Source: a virus
Reading direction: 5' to 3' (one strand)
IMG/VR virus record: IMGVR_UViG_3300020438_000013
Span: 34,891-98,890 of that record
Length of the DNA stretch: 64,000 bases
Shown piece by piece: positions 48,501 to 58,000 of this stretch (position 1 is its first letter; every line of letters starts with the position of its first letter). Both the position numbers and the translations under genes were made by a program. Below the pieces are notes generated by a model. It saw only the letters and a program-made list of their open reading frames with translations. It did no database searches and was not told the origin of the DNA.

Positions 48501-49026
48501 ATCTTCTACTCAGGATAATATATCTCCAGTAATAGATACTCAGAGAATTAGTTCTACTTTGATATCCAATGTAGTAAACTACCCGATATTTACCACAACG
48601 ACAGATTCGCAAGGAAACTCTACAGATACTTCTTCTAATTATGTCAACTTCATATCAGAAAGAAATAATACCGGAGGGACTACGGAGTCCAAGTATATCA
48701 CAAAGGAAATACAATTAAATCAACCGGCGACATCATTCAAAATTGTTCTTTCGATGCATCGACCACAAGATGCAGACGTTGACCTGTATTATAAGATAAA
48801 AACGAGTGATAGTCAAGAGTATAGAAAATTGAACTATGACTTTATCGAAAGGCCGGAGGGATATGCTCAATCGGCTACTGGTATAAACCAATTCACAGAA
48901 TTTGATTATGATGTCAAAGGATTGAGTGAGTTTTCATCATTTGGAATAAAGGTTGTGTTGCGAACTAAGAATTCTGCAATGCCGCCTAGATTGAAAGATT
49001 TAAGAATTATCGCTCTTGCGAACTAG
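42562..49026 (+). CDS. Giant tail/baseplate structural protein with DUF4815-like N-terminus (2154 aa)
   Basis: N-terminus FNVTPYYDDYDVNSGYLKILFKPGNSVQARELTQIQSILQQQ is the DUF4815-type start of giant marine-phage tail proteins. Further beta-rich Ser/Thr/Asp/Asn-rich modules follow with many strand-like repeats, and IEKRIKTVEYYTTLSLLEKETKDMDV near residue 1190. Probably peripheral baseplate/long fibre base. AGAGAAAGAGT precedes the ATG. No enzymatic motif seen. Confidence 0.75.
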   Translation: MASNFNVTPYYDDYDVNSGYLKILFKPGNSVQARELTQIQSILQQQIANVSDHFFKEGAMIIPGQSAIDTDISFLKIENQGNSVTYNSAADFVGRVIVGSTTGIRALVVHAENTTGSTDADDPDTLYVKFISGADISDYSSVDFVEGDSISFLEEEVLTTESVSSMSDFACQIKPASDTPTGKGSIAFIESGVYYLQKHLVMVNDQKIVLDKYSNKPSYKIGLQVNEAFVNSNMDNTLLDNAQGTTNFNSPGADRYRISLVFSKRSIDEVDTSNFIELISVRNGVVESHVRTTEYSVLEETLARRTFDESGDYTVRPYEVDIRELLNENENRGVSTLADFEFSNEVDAKSMARTRFFDEPDMIDLATGNGQAHTATPNDRTKYPEQNLDATGTKFYPGKTHDSLVAALRNRLAIGIEPGKSYVRGYELETLVTQFVDYKKSRDHIQKNNEYLTTKLGNFVYLTDVMGLPIPNQTVDLLNINVNGNDHVKIGDNPQFNAGDGSNSQGKSTYDKNQITADFSTWSSNNPIGADVIGTAKIRYVEHFAHDQNLDFSSGNFSPTNSDTDSAIYKVYLYDIRMEINPRTNREYLLNDLRSIESQSVAGAFNLFNGNVLVEYTLVDQLASFSNKNIIYSEYQDSDVRGVVYFSTSNKILVKTLGSGNPSSVGVGELNPRLFESNEVVREVEFDASPENAFSGSTNHDIGITANNARVVSRNVIFDTSGSSVVDTGSKFVKTIRFVDDDSGNSSVDTSYTVQIKFENISQSYSGTGSQVELTLGTNSNQVFGSFNEKYYFAYTPTSGSGVPVVHQLTSSNVALSTDANNRVTTALITLDSLAAGNNVIVYAPVIKTNAAEKTKTLVQDQVIFPFAGRKTDGTSVAIESYASNPSSTWFAGDLYGLNNTAGVFNSSTTDGLGNSLALTSLQLEHSDIFELTAVYDTCNVTNVVYQIDSAGTKKFYNEMTASELKFALDAYLEYEETGVNPTGFADAPVKIVDITDRYTFDNGQRTGMYDLGDIKIQPGQSECAGRVAIVYSYFDHSTGGDYFSADSYTHSTSGVLYSQIPSFKETRLSDVLDFRPQTVAADLFTEKSLATPLKFGQISTTSNTPLDSSYVIADYRQYLPRKDKVYLSKEGDFLIKYGAPSVSPNYPEDPNDGMVIYKLATDPYSLGTESIVKEMLDNKRYTMRDIGNLEKRIKTVEYYTTLSLLEKETKDMDVLDDNGLDRFKNGFVVEPFTGHTIGDVFDPQYNCAIDVVNKELRPVYYQKNSPMRFNQTESTLYDIKDGMVMLPYTSVILAGQGKSSKTVSVNPYAIMGFKGFVKLFPEQDDWKDTEREPDDSSSPSGSVGATDWPPFTRDADDDQDDGVPKGVDPVGTFFIRERNVFFHASGMKPKTRVFAFFDGTPVSEFCTTTKTIKVTGVSSADNFIQTYESEIIDNTGDMTLVNNQGHEVRVVGIQYVDATTLNFYVIDNIDTNSFTGGQALFLVGPNFTNGISPGKFALETGSNSSTLITDESGNLRGIFAVPNTDQMRFRTGDKIFKLSDQQSSTAFAQTEAEGLYSAKTKLDSTTSTRQQRYSSQFVQSNGSVRNQIGEGSNQFNPIAQTVMTDKIGGAFLTSVNIFFSSKDSVIPVSVELRNTVGGYPGKTVLTRKTLYPSNVLTSSNGNLATNFLFDAPVYIEQGVEYAMVVLADSQDYSVHVARLGENSLDGTGTISKQPYSGVFYKAASTSWAPEQMEDMKFTLFRAQFDTNVSSSLYFENSSTDKLGFAANEVKLGPSSIETFAGQDVVRFHVRNHDLIPSTAQNTHYYVTIAGLNSNARYGGDDASNAWLGSELNGTHEVVATTLHTFDILMTNVRYVGGNNVAGTSKAATLASSGRFNPSADATGKVTAEVNSKFDVLVPTIQSLQLPQTNVTYALKTTSGLSQDSDMITGVKDSSWTNFVPNKDIAFDTPRSVYSSYNENNFGTGSSNFEKKSLVYKLTLSSTQDNISPVIDTQRISSTLISNVVNYPIFTTTTDSQGNSTDTSSNYVNFISERNNTGGTTESKYITKEIQLNQPATSFKIVLSMHRPQDADVDLYYKIKTSDSQEYRKLNYDFIERPEGYAQSATGINQFTEFDYDVKGLSEFSSFGIKVVLRTKNSAMPPRLKDLRIIALAN

Positions 49027-49034
49027 TATAAATA
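49027..49034 (+). promoter_or_regulatory. Late promoter box TATAAATA
   Basis: Exact late box only 3 bases upstream of ATG 49038, so the start of transcription (about 6-7 bases after the box) would fall at the ATG itself. It would give a leaderless message for the small ORF or primarily serve the fibre gene at 49255. Confidence 0.7.
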
Positions 49035-49037
49035 TTC

Positions 49038-49268
49038 ATGAAAGATATTAAAGAGTATTTGATAGTAAAAGAAGACAGAACTCTGAGAAGAGATCCAAAC
49101 TCTGGAGCTATAATAAATTTTGATAATGGTGCGTATGTTAAGTACATAAAGAAATTGAAAAAGATTGAGACGCAAGAGAGGGAAATAGAAGGTCTTAAGA
49201 CTGAGTTAACAGAAATAAAGGTACTTCTGAATAAAATTTTAGAGAGCAAACAACATGGCAACATTTAA
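49038..49268 (+). CDS. Small conserved tail-associated protein (76 aa)
   Basis: N-terminus [35 protein letters not shown] is typical of a small conserved protein next to tail genes in marine T4-likes; the C-terminal half is coiled coil ([19 protein letters not shown]). Overlaps the next fibre ORF by 14 bases. Confidence 0.65.
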   Translation: MKDIKEYLIVKEDRTLRRDPNSGAIINFDNGAYVKYIKKLKKIETQEREIEGLKTELTEIKVLLNKILESKQHGNI

Positions 49269-51249
49269 TTATCCATCAACAAACAATGTATTAAGGACTG
49301 ATACCTTTGATACTTGGAAGAATAAAACCAATGAGTTAAATTCGCATACTCTTTATGTGGCATCACTCTTGGGAGATTTCGCAGGACTAAATACCAACAA
49401 TAAAACTGTCGTAGGTGCGTTTAACGAAATTCATAGCGAAACAGACACTAATACTGCAAACATTGGAGATGTTGCCTCTCTGAGTTCCGCATTTACGAGT
49501 GCCTCCAACCTCTCTACTGCCATGAATAATTTGTATACAACATCTACAAATTATACTGACACCCAAGTTGCAAACGAAGCATCATCAAGAACCACATCAG
49601 ACAATACTCTACAGAGTGCTATTGATACCATTGAAGTTTCTTCTGGTCTTACTGGTTCTGGTGGATATATTCAACAGTCCAGCCTTAGATATATTGGATC
49701 TGCTTCTAATCTTGCGGATGCGGATAAGAAATTAGATCAATCTCTGGATGCAACTCAACAAGAACTAGACACAACACAAAGTTCTATAGGAACAGAAGCA
49801 AATGGAACTATATCATTGTCTGGAAATTATATTTCCAGTACGGTGAAGACCTCGTTGGGGGCACTAGATAGTCAAGTATACTCCAGTGCAAATGCAATCG
49901 CAAATCTAAATGCATATGCCAATAGAATTCAGAATGAACTAGATGCAACTCAAACAGGCGCAGGCCTTGGCGGTTCTGGAGAATATATTGGAACAATTTC
50001 TGGTGCGAGCACTCTATCACAGGCAGACACTATCCTACAACAACAAATATCTTCAAATGACACAGAACTTACAGATCACAATAATCGATTAAATAATATT
50101 GCAACGACTATTACTTCATTTTTGGGTGCAACTATAGGAGATACTCATAGTTATTCTGGAACTAATTACATAAATTCTCAGAATGTCCGTGATGCAGTTT
50201 CTTCACTGGATACTGAGGTCAAAGAAAATGAAACTCAAATAGGGGTAATTCAGGCGAAGGCTGGATATAACTTTGACCCCACAACACTTCATCCCGTGGC
50301 TCTGAGTGGAGACTATGATGATTTGGATTCCACAAATGTTCCAACAAACTTAAATGAATTCAGTAACGGTACAAGTTCGGAATACTTCTTAAAGAACTCC
50401 GACAAATTAACTGCTGCAAATCTTCCAGATGGTTCTGTTATTTCTCTAAGCGGAAAAATTGATTCATCTCCACAGAAAGTAAGAGTTTCTACTCTTACTT
50501 TAGGACAAGAAGGAAGACCGACCCATCTATACCTAAACTTCTCGGATACACATCCAGAGCAATATGTTGCATCAGCGTCCAAGAGTGGAAACACTCTAAC
50601 ATTAACTGACAGGGATGGGACTACTACATCATACACTCCGTCATTTACTGATGATGATACCACATACACAGCATCTTCTCCGCTGAGTATTGACAGCAAT
50701 AATAATATAAGCCTCGGCAAAATAGGAACTTCAAATCTTCCAGATGGTTCCGTCATTTCTTTGAGTGGAAGAATTGATTCATCTCCACAAAAAGTAAAAG
50801 TTTCTACTCTTACTTTAGGACAAGAAGGAAGACCGTCTAGTCTGTACATAAACTTCTCCGACACACATCCAGAGCAATATGTTGCATCAGCGTCCAAGAG
50901 TGGAAACACTCTAACATTAACTGACAGGGATGGGACTACTACATCATACAGCCCATCATTTACAAACACAGATACTACATATACTGCTGGAACTGGAATT
51001 AATATAATTGGAACAGTAATAAGTAATAGTATAGTGAATACCAATACTTGGCATTCGAATACAAATGCCAGAGAAGGTTATGTTGCTTCCGGCAGTGGCC
51101 AATATAATAAAGTTTGGAAAACTAACTCCAGTGGCACCCCTGCATGGAGAAATCCCGATGATAGTACTTGGGGCGGTAAAAAGATAGATGTAAGGAGTTC
51201 TCTGCCTTCTTCTCCAGATGCAAACACCATTTACTTCATCAAAGAGTAG
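49255..51249 (+). CDS. Tail fibre protein with internal 105-residue duplication (664 aa)
   Basis: Fibrous protein: [55 protein letters not shown] repeats similar in style to those of the fibre at 7760. Residues about 389-575 contain a tandem duplication of a 105-residue unit ([10 protein letters not shown]... TYTA). C-terminus looks like a fibre cap ([22 protein letters not shown]). Confidence 0.8.
   Translation: MATFNYPSTNNVLRTDTFDTWKNKTNELNSHTLYVASLLGDFAGLNTNNKTVVGAFNEIHSETDTNTANIGDVASLSSAFTSASNLSTAMNNLYTTSTNYTDTQVANEASSRTTSDNTLQSAIDTIEVSSGLTGSGGYIQQSSLRYIGSASNLADADKKLDQSLDATQQELDTTQSSIGTEANGTISLSGNYISSTVKTSLGALDSQVYSSANAIANLNAYANRIQNELDATQTGAGLGGSGEYIGTISGASTLSQADTILQQQISSNDTELTDHNNRLNNIATTITSFLGATIGDTHSYSGTNYINSQNVRDAVSSLDTEVKENETQIGVIQAKAGYNFDPTTLHPVALSGDYDDLDSTNVPTNLNEFSNGTSSEYFLKNSDKLTAANLPDGSVISLSGKIDSSPQKVRVSTLTLGQEGRPTHLYLNFSDTHPEQYVASASKSGNTLTLTDRDGTTTSYTPSFTDDDTTYTASSPLSIDSNNNISLGKIGTSNLPDGSVISLSGRIDSSPQKVKVSTLTLGQEGRPSSLYINFSDTHPEQYVASASKSGNTLTLTDRDGTTTSYSPSFTNTDTTYTAGTGINIIGTVISNSIVNTNTWHSNTNAREGYVASGSGQYNKVWKTNSSGTPAWRNPDDSTWGGKKIDVRSSLPSSPDANTIYFIKE
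50418..51000 (+). repeat. 315-bp in-frame tandem duplication in fibre gene
   Basis: Copy 1 starts at 50418 and copy 2 at 50733 (both begin AAATCTTCCAGATGGTTC), offset 315 bases. A long stretch of about 85 bases from ACACATCCAGAGCAATATG is identical in both, so the duplication is recent. Confidence 0.9.
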
Positions 51250-51255
51250 TAAATT

Positions 51256-53046
51256 ATGCCCATACAAGTACCAAATTCTAATGGCACATTCAGTGACCTA
51301 AAGGAAATTTATGTCGGAAGAGATTCAATATCTAAAGTTTATTCCGGCAGTGATTTGGTGTGGGCAAAAGATATTGTTCAAGTTTCTTTACCTAGTTCTA
51401 CGAATTATAATACGGATTTGAGAAAAAATTGGTTGTCCTACAATCAATGGAGAAATCAGACAGGAAATTGTTACTTCCAAATAAACGGATGGGAAATTAA
51501 TAAAATTAAATGTCCAACTCTTAGTGGTATGAGATCTAAATCTGGAACTAATAAGAGCAACTCTGAATTCGAAGCGAACTATATGGCTAGTCCGGTTTAT
51601 AAACATGGAGGAAAATATTATACGTTAATTTCCGACTCAAGTGTTGTTAATGGTTATTTCCCCCTTACTGTTACTTTTCAAACATATTCTCTTGGAAGAT
51701 CTGGCGACAACGCAATCAACAATATGTTTTTCTTTACAACTGCAGGCACTACTTCAAATGGAGGATTACTTACTACTTCTCATACTAGTTCTGATCTCCT
51801 TAGAGTAAGAGATGATATCAAGAAATCTCATGTTTATTTGATTCCCAATAGCAACACTCAAAGAAATATAACTATAGGCGCAAAAACATATAATCAGGGG
51901 TCATATGACCTCGCAGACTATGCGGGCAGCAATCCACAACTCTTTGATAATGATGTTACTCCTATGTTTGGACAATTCAGTGGCAGAGATATAAATTCCA
52001 AAAGTGGAAGAGTCATACCTATCGCCAACGACAGTGGTTTAGATACCAAGAGAGGGGACAGGGATAATACGAGAAATTATTGGGAAAATTTTAGTAATAA
52101 TGATACTGTATTTGATCAGTCTTCATTTAATTGTCAGATTTCAGTTACAATGATGGCCAAAGTAAGCGATTGGACTGATAAAGATATATCATTTGTCCAA
52201 ATATATTCAACAGACCAAACTGGAAATTCTCCGGCGTCTCAGTTTAATTTTTCTGATATCCGATCTATGCAAAAGGTTAATTTCTGTTTGTTAACAGAAA
52301 GTCAGTATATTGATAAAGTTGCTGGAGATTCTTTCTCTGCAACTAGCAGAGTAAATTATACCAATTTTCCACAAACTGCATTTGGAAATACTGAAGATTT
52401 GTCAACATATACTAGATGGCGAGCGAATTCTCCACAACCACCAGCAAATACTGTTATAGAAGATACTACTGATGATAATGCTGTTCCAGAAGTACAGGTG
52501 GTAGAACCACTAGATACGGCAGATGTCATTCCGGACGATCTAGGCCATCTTCAATTCAGATACTATGGGACTCAGGGAAGATTGGAAATTTCGTTTGAAT
52601 CCAATGGAACTATAACACTTAATGCTGTTAGTGATGGAGGGAAGATCTTGGCGGGGGATGATTTAACTCAAATAGCAAGTAATGAAACTGGAAATGTTGT
52701 ATATTTTTCATACAGGTGGCACGAGCAAACGAATTCCCTCGTAGGAGAGAAGTATGAAATTAGTGCAACACATGAGTCGGGGTATAAGCCCGGGGGCCCC
52801 ATTGGTGACTTTAAATCGTTGGGGTCACTCAGAAAATTTTCCTTAATAGCCAATTCTGAGTCTCAGAGTACAATTAAATTTAGACTTAGAAAAGTTGCAG
52901 ATCAATCAATAGTATCGGAATGGACTACTCTCTTGGATGTGTATCAAGATCCTAATGTAACAGTTGGTGGTGGCGAATTCACCGGAGGCGTTCAGACCGG
53001 CGGTGGTTCCAGCACCAGTGCCAGCCTTCGAACTAAACCAAGTTAG
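51256..53046 (+). CDS. Tail fibre/structural protein, unknown (596 aa)
   Basis: N-terminus resembles short attachment segment MPIQVPNSNGTFSDLKEIYVGRDSISKVYSGSDLVWAKD, then beta-rich. Contains NGWEINKIKCPTLSGM and C-terminal DFKSLGSLRKFSLIANSESQ. No enzyme motif. It follows a fibre gene and is likely an accessory fibre or tip. Confidence 0.65.
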   Translation: MPIQVPNSNGTFSDLKEIYVGRDSISKVYSGSDLVWAKDIVQVSLPSSTNYNTDLRKNWLSYNQWRNQTGNCYFQINGWEINKIKCPTLSGMRSKSGTNKSNSEFEANYMASPVYKHGGKYYTLISDSSVVNGYFPLTVTFQTYSLGRSGDNAINNMFFFTTAGTTSNGGLLTTSHTSSDLLRVRDDIKKSHVYLIPNSNTQRNITIGAKTYNQGSYDLADYAGSNPQLFDNDVTPMFGQFSGRDINSKSGRVIPIANDSGLDTKRGDRDNTRNYWENFSNNDTVFDQSSFNCQISVTMMAKVSDWTDKDISFVQIYSTDQTGNSPASQFNFSDIRSMQKVNFCLLTESQYIDKVAGDSFSATSRVNYTNFPQTAFGNTEDLSTYTRWRANSPQPPANTVIEDTTDDNAVPEVQVVEPLDTADVIPDDLGHLQFRYYGTQGRLEISFESNGTITLNAVSDGGKILAGDDLTQIASNETGNVVYFSYRWHEQTNSLVGEKYEISATHESGYKPGGPIGDFKSLGSLRKFSLIANSESQSTIKFRLRKVADQSIVSEWTTLLDVYQDPNVTVGGGEFTGGVQTGGGSSTSASLRTKPS

Positions 53047-53055
53047 AGATATATT

Positions 53056-55032
53056 ATGGCAGTAAAATTAATAAACAGTATAAGTGATTTACCTAACTAT
53101 GGAATATCCGTGGCAAGGTCTGGATTCACTAAACTCACAGATACTGGAGGAATTGACAGCACCGGCGCGGTTTCTGGTGTTGGGCTGATGATGACTCTTG
53201 CATCTGATATGACTGCATCATGGCAATTGTATAACGGAGAAACTACTCCAGATAATAAAATACAATTAGTCGGAGTAGGGGATAATTCTGCCACCGATAT
53301 TACTAAAAAATTTTTCAATCAACTTAATTTGAATTCACAACCATATTCTGGTCAGGCTAACTTTGGGCCATTAGGCAATCAACGTCAACACGTTATGTTG
53401 TTAGAAACAACCAACGAAATTCTTCCAAATCGTGGAGCGGTTTCTAGGGGTGTTGATCAGTCATATAGAGTAAGATTTGAGTTTGACGAAAGGCCAAGAT
53501 TGAATACCACAGATACAGAATATAAGAGAGAACTTTATCAACTTAATTTAAAATTGAGATCTATGGGCAAGGCGCAATATGTTTCTGGTGCGAATATCAA
53601 CGAAACTTCAGAATCTCAACATCTTCTTCAGAACTCTAAAGATTCGGATAATAATCTCGTACACGTTGGATATACATTTAATGGATCTTGGACAGAATCA
53701 GAAGGAATACCAAACTGTATGTACGGTTGGTTGAAAATAAACATAGGGACATCCAATCAACTTCTGAATGACGGCAGTGTGTTAGAGTCTATATCAGGAA
53801 ATGATGGATTGATCACTCTGGAAAATGGATCTACTCTTACAACTTCTGTAGTTCGGACTCCGGGCGAACTAGTTGATTTACACTTCGAAGATGTCACAAT
53901 TCCTGCACAATCATTAATATTGCCTTATGATGGTGTGAACAAATATACCGTCGGAGAAGTTATTACTGGAGCAGGAGGAGCATCAGCAACCGTTCATAGT
54001 TGTTCTACCGCATCTACTACACAGAGCATTACATTTTCTAATTGGAATAGTATTCCTTTTGTTGAAGGAGAAACAGTAACTGGTGCAGATAGTAGCCTTA
54101 CCCTCGCTCTAACTCTTGTTACTACCGAAATAAATAGAAGTAAGAGATTTAGAAATAAGAGAAAAGGAAAAGGTTGGTTCAAGAGATTTCCAAAGATCGG
54201 AACTAATCTTGAGGGAACGTATCCCATGTCATATCGTTTGACTATGACAGAAAGAGGATTTGTTTTCTATATCTTTGACGATGCAGCCAGTGATCAGTCA
54301 GACGATTACGCTTGGACTTGCGTACAAAGAACCGTAGATAATGTAGAAGGTACAGCACCAACAGATGAGGCCTCAAGATACCCAGTTCATGTTCTTTATT
54401 CTTGTTCTAGAGAAAGTGTATATGCGAGAGATTTCGGTGTATACTTCTCTGAGAGTGCTGCGAATCTACAAACCGCAGAAACCACAGTGAATACTGTTTT
54501 CGATAACGAAGGTAACAGTTATTCTGTTGATAATTTAAATAATGATAGTTTTTATATTCTGAGTCCATACGATAGAGAAGATTCTCTTGCAGACGAATTT
54601 ACTGCAAAACTTATCTGGCGATTTGTTGCGAGAGAATTTGATATATTAAAACCTTGGGATGTTCATAAACTTGCGACTAAACATCAGACCGACAGCAATG
54701 CGATTATAAATCCTCTAGAACAGTTAGCAATAACTAACGACAATAGATTTGTAATTACATTCCCGACTGGTTTGACAACGCAAAGATTTATGTATCCGAA
54801 AGAAGAAATAGACCTCATATGTTTTTCTTCTGCGGAGGTTGTGGCTGAAGGAAGTAATGTTCCTATGAATACATATCTTCCTTCTGGAAACGCAGACAAT
54901 AGAAGATATCAGGGAATGAGGTCAACTCTTGCCAACGGAAACGGCATGAGAATTATGTTATTAGTGAACGGAAGACACATCTTTAACAGTGATGTTAACA
55001 TTGGAACAGATACTTCCGCAAACTTAATTTAA
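53056..55032 (+). CDS. Large tail protein, paralogue A (658 aa)
   Basis: Shares three modules with the two genes downstream: a TYPMSYRLTMTERGFVFYIFDDAASDQSDDYAWTCVQR block (about 387-470), RFVAREFDILKPWDVHKLATKHQTDSNAIINPLEQLAITNDNRFVITFPT (about 522-590) and YQGMRSTLANGNGMRIMLLVNG (about 618-640). Function unknown; the modules may form a common attachment fold. It is the shortest copy. Confidence 0.7.
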   Translation: MAVKLINSISDLPNYGISVARSGFTKLTDTGGIDSTGAVSGVGLMMTLASDMTASWQLYNGETTPDNKIQLVGVGDNSATDITKKFFNQLNLNSQPYSGQANFGPLGNQRQHVMLLETTNEILPNRGAVSRGVDQSYRVRFEFDERPRLNTTDTEYKRELYQLNLKLRSMGKAQYVSGANINETSESQHLLQNSKDSDNNLVHVGYTFNGSWTESEGIPNCMYGWLKINIGTSNQLLNDGSVLESISGNDGLITLENGSTLTTSVVRTPGELVDLHFEDVTIPAQSLILPYDGVNKYTVGEVITGAGGASATVHSCSTASTTQSITFSNWNSIPFVEGETVTGADSSLTLALTLVTTEINRSKRFRNKRKGKGWFKRFPKIGTNLEGTYPMSYRLTMTERGFVFYIFDDAASDQSDDYAWTCVQRTVDNVEGTAPTDEASRYPVHVLYSCSRESVYARDFGVYFSESAANLQTAETTVNTVFDNEGNSYSVDNLNNDSFYILSPYDREDSLADEFTAKLIWRFVAREFDILKPWDVHKLATKHQTDSNAIINPLEQLAITNDNRFVITFPTGLTTQRFMYPKEEIDLICFSSAEVVAEGSNVPMNTYLPSGNADNRRYQGMRSTLANGNGMRIMLLVNGRHIFNSDVNIGTDTSANLI

Positions 55033-55048
55033 GTGATGAAAAAAGTTT

Positions 55049-55056
55049 TATAAATA
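55049..55056 (+). promoter_or_regulatory. Late promoter box TATAAATA
   Basis: Exact late box 37 bases before the ATG at 55093. Confidence 0.9.
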
Positions 55057-55092
55057 GTCAGATAAGTAAAATATGTCTCAAAGGAGAAAATA

Positions 55093-58000
55093 ATGCCTGT
55101 TGCAAGTGGATATAGTATTCAAAGAAATGAAATCATTAATATACCTCATCGTCAGCAATATGAAACCCATTCTGCTGAAGGTACAAAGAACCAGTTTTTC
55201 TTGAGGTCTAAGATTGATTTCACAAGTAAAGATTGGGAGTGGAGCATCAAAGTTGGTGGTGTTCGTTATGACCTAGATAGAACAATTGCTCCGGGCTCTG
55301 TTGCAAATGGAGGAAACTCTTCTGCACAGAACGGTACTGCTTCTGGTAAGACTGACCAAGCAATTTGGGATTCTTCTACGGAAACCTATGCAGAAGGAGA
55401 TACTGTTTCTGGATTGGGCGCAGTAAAGTTCGATCAGAGTCTTGGCGTATTCGGAGGCATTGAATTCGCACCAGAGTATACTCCATCAGGTAACGAAATC
55501 TTAGAGATTACATATCAAGAACATGAAACTCAATGGACTGGTTCCAGAGGCGGACTTCTTTTCCAACTTGCAAGTGATATGTGTATCCATCCTTATGATT
55601 CTCCAGAAATATTCAAGTATATGGGTTCCGCTAGTCCAATTGGACTTTCAGAGTCTTTTAGTGATGACTTTAGTGAGAACCCAGCAACTAACACTGCTCA
55701 AGCGATTGAGGATGCTAGAAAAACGGCAAGAACTCCTAATGCGGTTTACAAACTTATTAGAGAACACGCAGTAACATATTCGGCTGTAGATATATCGGAC
55801 TCAGATCCATCCAACATTACTCCAAAAACATTAACTAGTGATTTCCCATTTTCTATTGCTGATTTAGGAGACGGAGAATTCCGAGTATCTATTGCAGGAA
55901 GAGTTATCCAAGATGAATACTGGTCTGTTGAACAAAACTCAGATCGTTCTGTAACCATTAAGTTATTGGTTGCTTCTTCTGAATTCAACTGGGTATCTGA
56001 CGCAAGTTCCGTCGAAGTTATTGTAGGTTTTCACTGGAAGCATTCACTCGCAGTTCCATTTGGTGCAAAGTTTGGGCCATTCGATCCTGACGGTGGACAA
56101 ATCACATATACCAACCCGTCTTCTGGAAATAGAGCAACTATATTATTTTCTGATCTTGTCGATGATACCGATCCAGATAATCCGGTTGCGACTGGACTTA
56201 ACACTGGTAAAACTCAATCTGCAGACTTAGATTTTATCAAGTCAGGAGATCTGTTCCTACTAGAATTCAAAGATGACGAACAGTTTATCCCTGCGTTTAA
56301 TCTGATTCACCCCAAACCAGTAAGTAATTCCAAAGAAGATGTTCTTGCTGCACTGAAACAAGTCACTACAAAATTTCTTGTAGAATCCGCAAGAGGAACT
56401 GACTTGCTATCAGATGACGAATTGACTCCGATCTCTACCGATCCAACATCAAATAAGACCAAACCACAAAACTGGAGAATTCGTTTTGAATACAGTGGTG
56501 ATGGTTCTCAGATTAAGGTCAATGTCGCAACAGAATATCAACTCCTTGATGACATGACAATTACACAAGGTCAAGGAAGAGATGGTGCGAAATATCCCAT
56601 CTACAGAGAGCCGGGCGAATTGTGTGACGTTTACCAAGAACCAAGCATTGGTCGAGGCGTTGTCACCAGAATCCAAAAGGCAAAGTCACAATTCTTTACT
56701 AGAGTATCTAAGAGTGAAGATGAAGTAGCACGTTCATATCCGATGTCATATAGAATGACAGTAACCGACCACGGTATGGGACTGTTCGTATTTGATCAAG
56801 CATCAGTAGACCAAGATGATGACTATGCATGGTTTGTTGTACAACGTCACGTTGACCAGTCTACAGGACAACCAGAATTCTCTGGTAAGTCTCCAGTACA
56901 CTGTGTATACTCACCAACAAAACGACCAGTAGAAATTAGTGACTTGAACACATACTACTCAACACAAGATGTCGCGGATCTTTCTAAACCAAGAAACATA
57001 TTTGATAGTTTTGGTAGAGAATTAGAAACAGAAGCTCCTACAATCTTTGTAAACAGAGACCAGAGTTTCTTTAACGACTTTGTAAACGCAATCGACTTCA
57101 CAGGAACATACGCTATTCCCCAGGCAACGCCAGGCACACCAATATATAAAGATGAACTGGATGTTGGTTTTATCGGTGGTGCGGATGTCAGTGATGCGGT
57201 TGCAACCACTTACTGGAATTCTGGTGGAGATAAAGTATCTGAACTAAGTATTTTAGGATTTGGAGCACTAGGACGATCAGGTAGGTTTACTAATATCGGT
57301 AATGTTACCAGCGGCGCAAGTTATCCTGTGGCATCTTCAACCACACCATTACAGGTTGGGGCGCAGGCAGGAGCAAGTTGGCAGACAAACCCTGGCCAGC
57401 AATTAGGTACTCAACTTTCTGGTAATGTAACATTTCCAGTTTCTGAAATAAGTTCTGTATCATCATTTGATGACGCGACAAATCAAACGGCGGGTCAAGA
57501 TCCCCTTACATTGGGCGACTGGGACGATCCGTCTTATGCACTATTAGATATTCTCTTTAATGAAGTATCCGCAAACAGAGAAAAGGTATTTGAAAGTTTG
57601 GTAGTTGCTCTTGACGGCGTAGAAATTCTACGAGATCCCAACGCATATGTTCTTACATATGACGAATGGGTACGAAATGGAGATCCCGCAACAGTACAAA
57701 GATTCTTAGAGGGTCTTGATAATGCTGGAGTAGATGCATTTGGAACCAACTTTAAGTTGCCGGAAAATGCTGCAGGTGATACTCTATCCTTTGTCACCGG
57801 ACTCAGCGGCGGCCCTGGCGGAACAACAAACGAAAGTAAGAGTTCTACCGGATCTGGAGATCCGTTTGACGCAACATTTGTAACTAATATACAAGCACTA
57901 ACTCCATCAGACTTTTTAGTAACTTCCACAGATTCTGTTGGGTTGAGAGGTAAGTTGCCAGGCGACCCAATCTTCTCAGATTACGGAACATCTCAGTTGA

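Noticed and set aside
50313-51044. A 243-codon - strand open frame opposite a fibre gene
   Set aside because: It mirrors the duplicated fibre region, with a repeated sequence that simply reflects the repeat; the + strand frame has a ribosome site and fibre motifs.
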